DNA of 6,947 nt, taken from Rhodobiaceae bacterium (lineage in GTDB: Bacteria > Pseudomonadota > Alphaproteobacteria > Parvibaculales > Parvibaculaceae). The notes beneath the pieces are model-generated. The model searched no databases, was not told the origin of the DNA, and saw only the letters and a list, made by a program, of their open reading frames with translations. The number at the start of each line of letters is the position of its first letter. Positions within the stretch are counted from its first letter, which is position 1. The stretch lies in assembly GCA_002746275.1 (NCBI GenBank), contig NVWR01000001.1, forward strand, positions 1,159,632 through 1,166,578, written 5' to 3'. Shown here one piece after another: positions 5,900 to 6,947 of this stretch. Made by a program: the position numbers and the translations under genes.

Positions 5900-6157
5900 T
5901 CAGCTCTGCGACGACGCCATTGCTTCAAGGGCAGCGATGCGCTCTTTCAAGGTCTCGTTTTCCTCACGCGCCCGCGCGGCCATGGCCTGAACGGCTTCAA
6001 ATTCTTCGCGTGACACCAGATCAAGGTCAGCAATCAACCGCTCTGCCTGACCTTTAACGATCGCCTCGATCTCGTGGCGAACACCCTGCGCAGCACCTGC
6101 CGCAGAGGTAAAGAGTTTTGCAACATCGTCCAGAAGGCGACTGTCATATTGGGTCAT
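5900..6157 (-). CDS. UbiK/BMFP-family accessory protein
   Basis: This 85-residue protein has the family's usual small size. The N-terminal half is amphipathic (MTQYDSRLLDDVAKLFTSAA, then GVRHEIEAIVKGQAERL). The C-terminal half is the family's coiled coil: LVSREEFEAVQAMAARAREEN followed at once by ETLKERIAALEAM. In gammaproteobacteria UbiK is an accessory factor for aerobic ubiquinone synthesis acting with UbiJ, and related BMFP proteins bind membranes and promote fusion in vitro; the role in alphaproteobacteria is less certain. The start is firm: GGAG sits 9 bases before the ATG, and translation from further upstream (to 6193) would skip this site. It is divergent from lgt, and the minus-strand YbjN-domain gene follows after about 250 bp. 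Confidence 0.88.
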   Translation of the reverse strand: MTQYDSRLLDDVAKLFTSAAGAAQGVRHEIEAIVKGQAERLIADLDLVSREEFEAVQAMAARAREENETLKERIAALEAMASSQS

Positions 6158-6192
6158 TCGTTTCTCCAATTCGCGTTCTAAACCGCGCCTCA

Positions 6193-6221
6193 ATCATACG
6201 CCAATCCATGCAAGTTGCCAC
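6193..6221 (-). promoter_or_regulatory. Candidate promoter of the UbiK-family gene
   Basis: On the minus strand, GTGGCA (6221-6216, four of six bases matching -35) is followed after 17 bases by TATGAT (6198-6193, five of six matching -10). The start codon lies 35 bases beyond the -10, leaving room for a short leader with the GGAG ribosome site. The spacing is ideal and the -10 good. It has not been tested. Confidence 0.45.
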
Positions 6222-6287
6222 CCCAGCCCCCTTGGTGTGACGAGATGCCCGGCTAAGACCCGTGGCTCACGACTGCCCACGACCGCC

Positions 6288-6315
6288 TTGACACCAAAGC
6301 CCGCATTCCGACAAT
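6288..6315 (+). promoter_or_regulatory. Candidate promoter of lgt
   Basis: A perfect TTGACA -35 (6288-6293) is followed after 16 bases by GACAAT (6310-6315, four of six matching -10). The transcript would begin near 6322 and leave a leader of about 70 bases before the lgt GTG. This is the only perfect TTGACA in the divergent gap. Confidence 0.45.
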
Positions 6316-6390
6316 AGCGGGGTGTAACACAAAGATATTTCTCGCATCCTCATCGGCGCTCACCGTGCCCTCCCAGCCGAAAGACAGGCC

Positions 6391-6947
6391 GTGCCTTTTC
6401 CCGACATTGATCCCATCCTCTTTCAAATCGGCCCCTTTGCCATTCGCTGGTATGCGCTTGCCTACATTGCGGGCCTGATACTCGGGTGGCGCTACCTGAT
6501 GCGCCTCGCCCAAACCAAAGCAATTTGGCCGAAAAACAAGCCCCCCTTCACATCCGAACAGGCAGACGACCTGCTTCTCTGGGTAGCCCTGGGTGTCATC
6601 CTTGGGGGCAGGATCGGCTACGTCCTTTTTTACAATCTGGGACACTATCTCTCAAACCCTGGCGACATTATCGCCGTCTGGAACGGCGGCATGTCGTTCC
6701 ACGGCGGTTTTCTGGGCGTCGTGGGGGCAATCTATCTCTATGCCCGACGCCACAAGATAAACCTCTGGTCACTGGCCGACGGGGCGGCAGCAGTTGCACC
6801 GCTGGGCATATTCTTCGGGCGCATCGCTAATTTCATCAATGGCGAATTGTGGGGCCGCACCACAGATGTCGCCTGGGGCGTCATCTTCCCAACAGGGGGG
6901 CCTGTTCCCAGACATCCAAGCCAGCTCTATGAAGCGGCCCTCGAAGG
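6391..6947 (+). CDS. lgt: Prolipoprotein diacylglyceryl transferase (partial, C-terminus beyond right edge)
   Basis: This inner-membrane enzyme transfers diacylglyceryl from phosphatidylglycerol to the lipobox cysteine of prelipoproteins, the first step of lipoprotein maturation. The 185 whole codons present include FQIGPFAIRWYALAYIAGL (11-29, TM1), GVILGGRIGYVLFYN (68-82), the essential HGG motif in MSFHGGFLG (101-109, H104), and the family signature GRIANFINGELWG (143-155) with R144 and N147. About a third of the usual 260-300 residues is missing. Initiation is at GTG 6391: the frame holds no other usable start down to the TAA at 6325, and MPFPDIDPILF is a typical alphaproteobacterial start. 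The ribosome site is weak (AGG two bases before the GTG). Confidence 0.96.
   Translation, partial: MPFPDIDPILFQIGPFAIRWYALAYIAGLILGWRYLMRLAQTKAIWPKNKPPFTSEQADDLLLWVALGVILGGRIGYVLFYNLGHYLSNPGDIIAVWNGGMSFHGGFLGVVGAIYLYARRHKINLWSLADGAAAVAPLGIFFGRIANFINGELWGRTTDVAWGVIFPTGGPVPRHPSQLYEAALE

Noticed and set aside
5794..5900. Possible replication origin suggested by the DnaA-box 9-mer and A+T-rich patch
   Set aside because: There is only one box, no box cluster or repeated A+T-rich 13-mers, and no origin-associated genes such as dnaA, hemE or parAB nearby.
6486..6830. 114-residue plus-strand frame inside lgt
   Set aside because: It is out of frame with lgt, whose signature motifs are continuous from 6391 to the edge; it is a frame-shifted shadow.

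Overview
The window looks like ordinary chromosome from an alphaproteobacterium of moderate G+C content. Evidence for this is the clade-typical branched-chain aminotransferase, a PetP/PetR-type regulator pair followed by an EnvZ-like kinase, and a proC / YbjN-domain / UbiK-family / lgt neighbourhood of a kind common in alphaproteobacteria. I cannot place it to order or genus. No mobile element, CRISPR array, tRNA or rRNA was seen, and no gap between genes exceeds about 250 bases.

Layout. Bases 1-626 (minus strand) hold the first two thirds of a class IV branched-chain aminotransferase (ilvE), which runs off the left edge. A 218-bp divergent gap separates it from a plus-strand regulatory operon: a MarR-family regulator (845-1381, petP-like), an OmpR-class response regulator (1378-2109, petR-like; ATGA overlap with petP) and a membrane histidine kinase (2130-3533). 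The kinase meets a minus-strand TetR-like regulator with a COQ9-like C-terminal part (3517-4104) tail to tail, and the two coding regions overlap by 17 bp. Continuing on the minus strand are proC (4245-5081), a YbjN-domain protein (5144-5647) and a small UbiK/BMFP-family coiled-coil protein (5900-6157). After a second divergent gap, lgt starts at 6391 on the plus strand and is cut off by the right edge.

How the genes fit together. petP, petR and the kinase form one signalling unit: a membrane sensor, its probable partner regulator and a co-transcribed MarR protein. In Rhodobacter capsulatus, petP and petR are linked to expression of the cytochrome bc1 complex and photosynthetic/respiratory growth, so control of respiration or the envelope is plausible here but not shown by this sequence. 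The remaining genes are housekeeping: branched-chain amino acid synthesis, proline synthesis, lipoprotein lipidation and a possible ubiquinone accessory factor.

The most notable unexplained signals are non-coding. Two different strong palindromes lie in the 140 bp between proC and the TetR-like gene. A 14-bp palindrome abuts the petP start codon and lies inside a candidate promoter that would give a leaderless mRNA. A palindrome containing TATAAT and a perfect DnaA-box 9-mer sit between the UbiK-family and YbjN genes. I found no convincing new multi-gene system.
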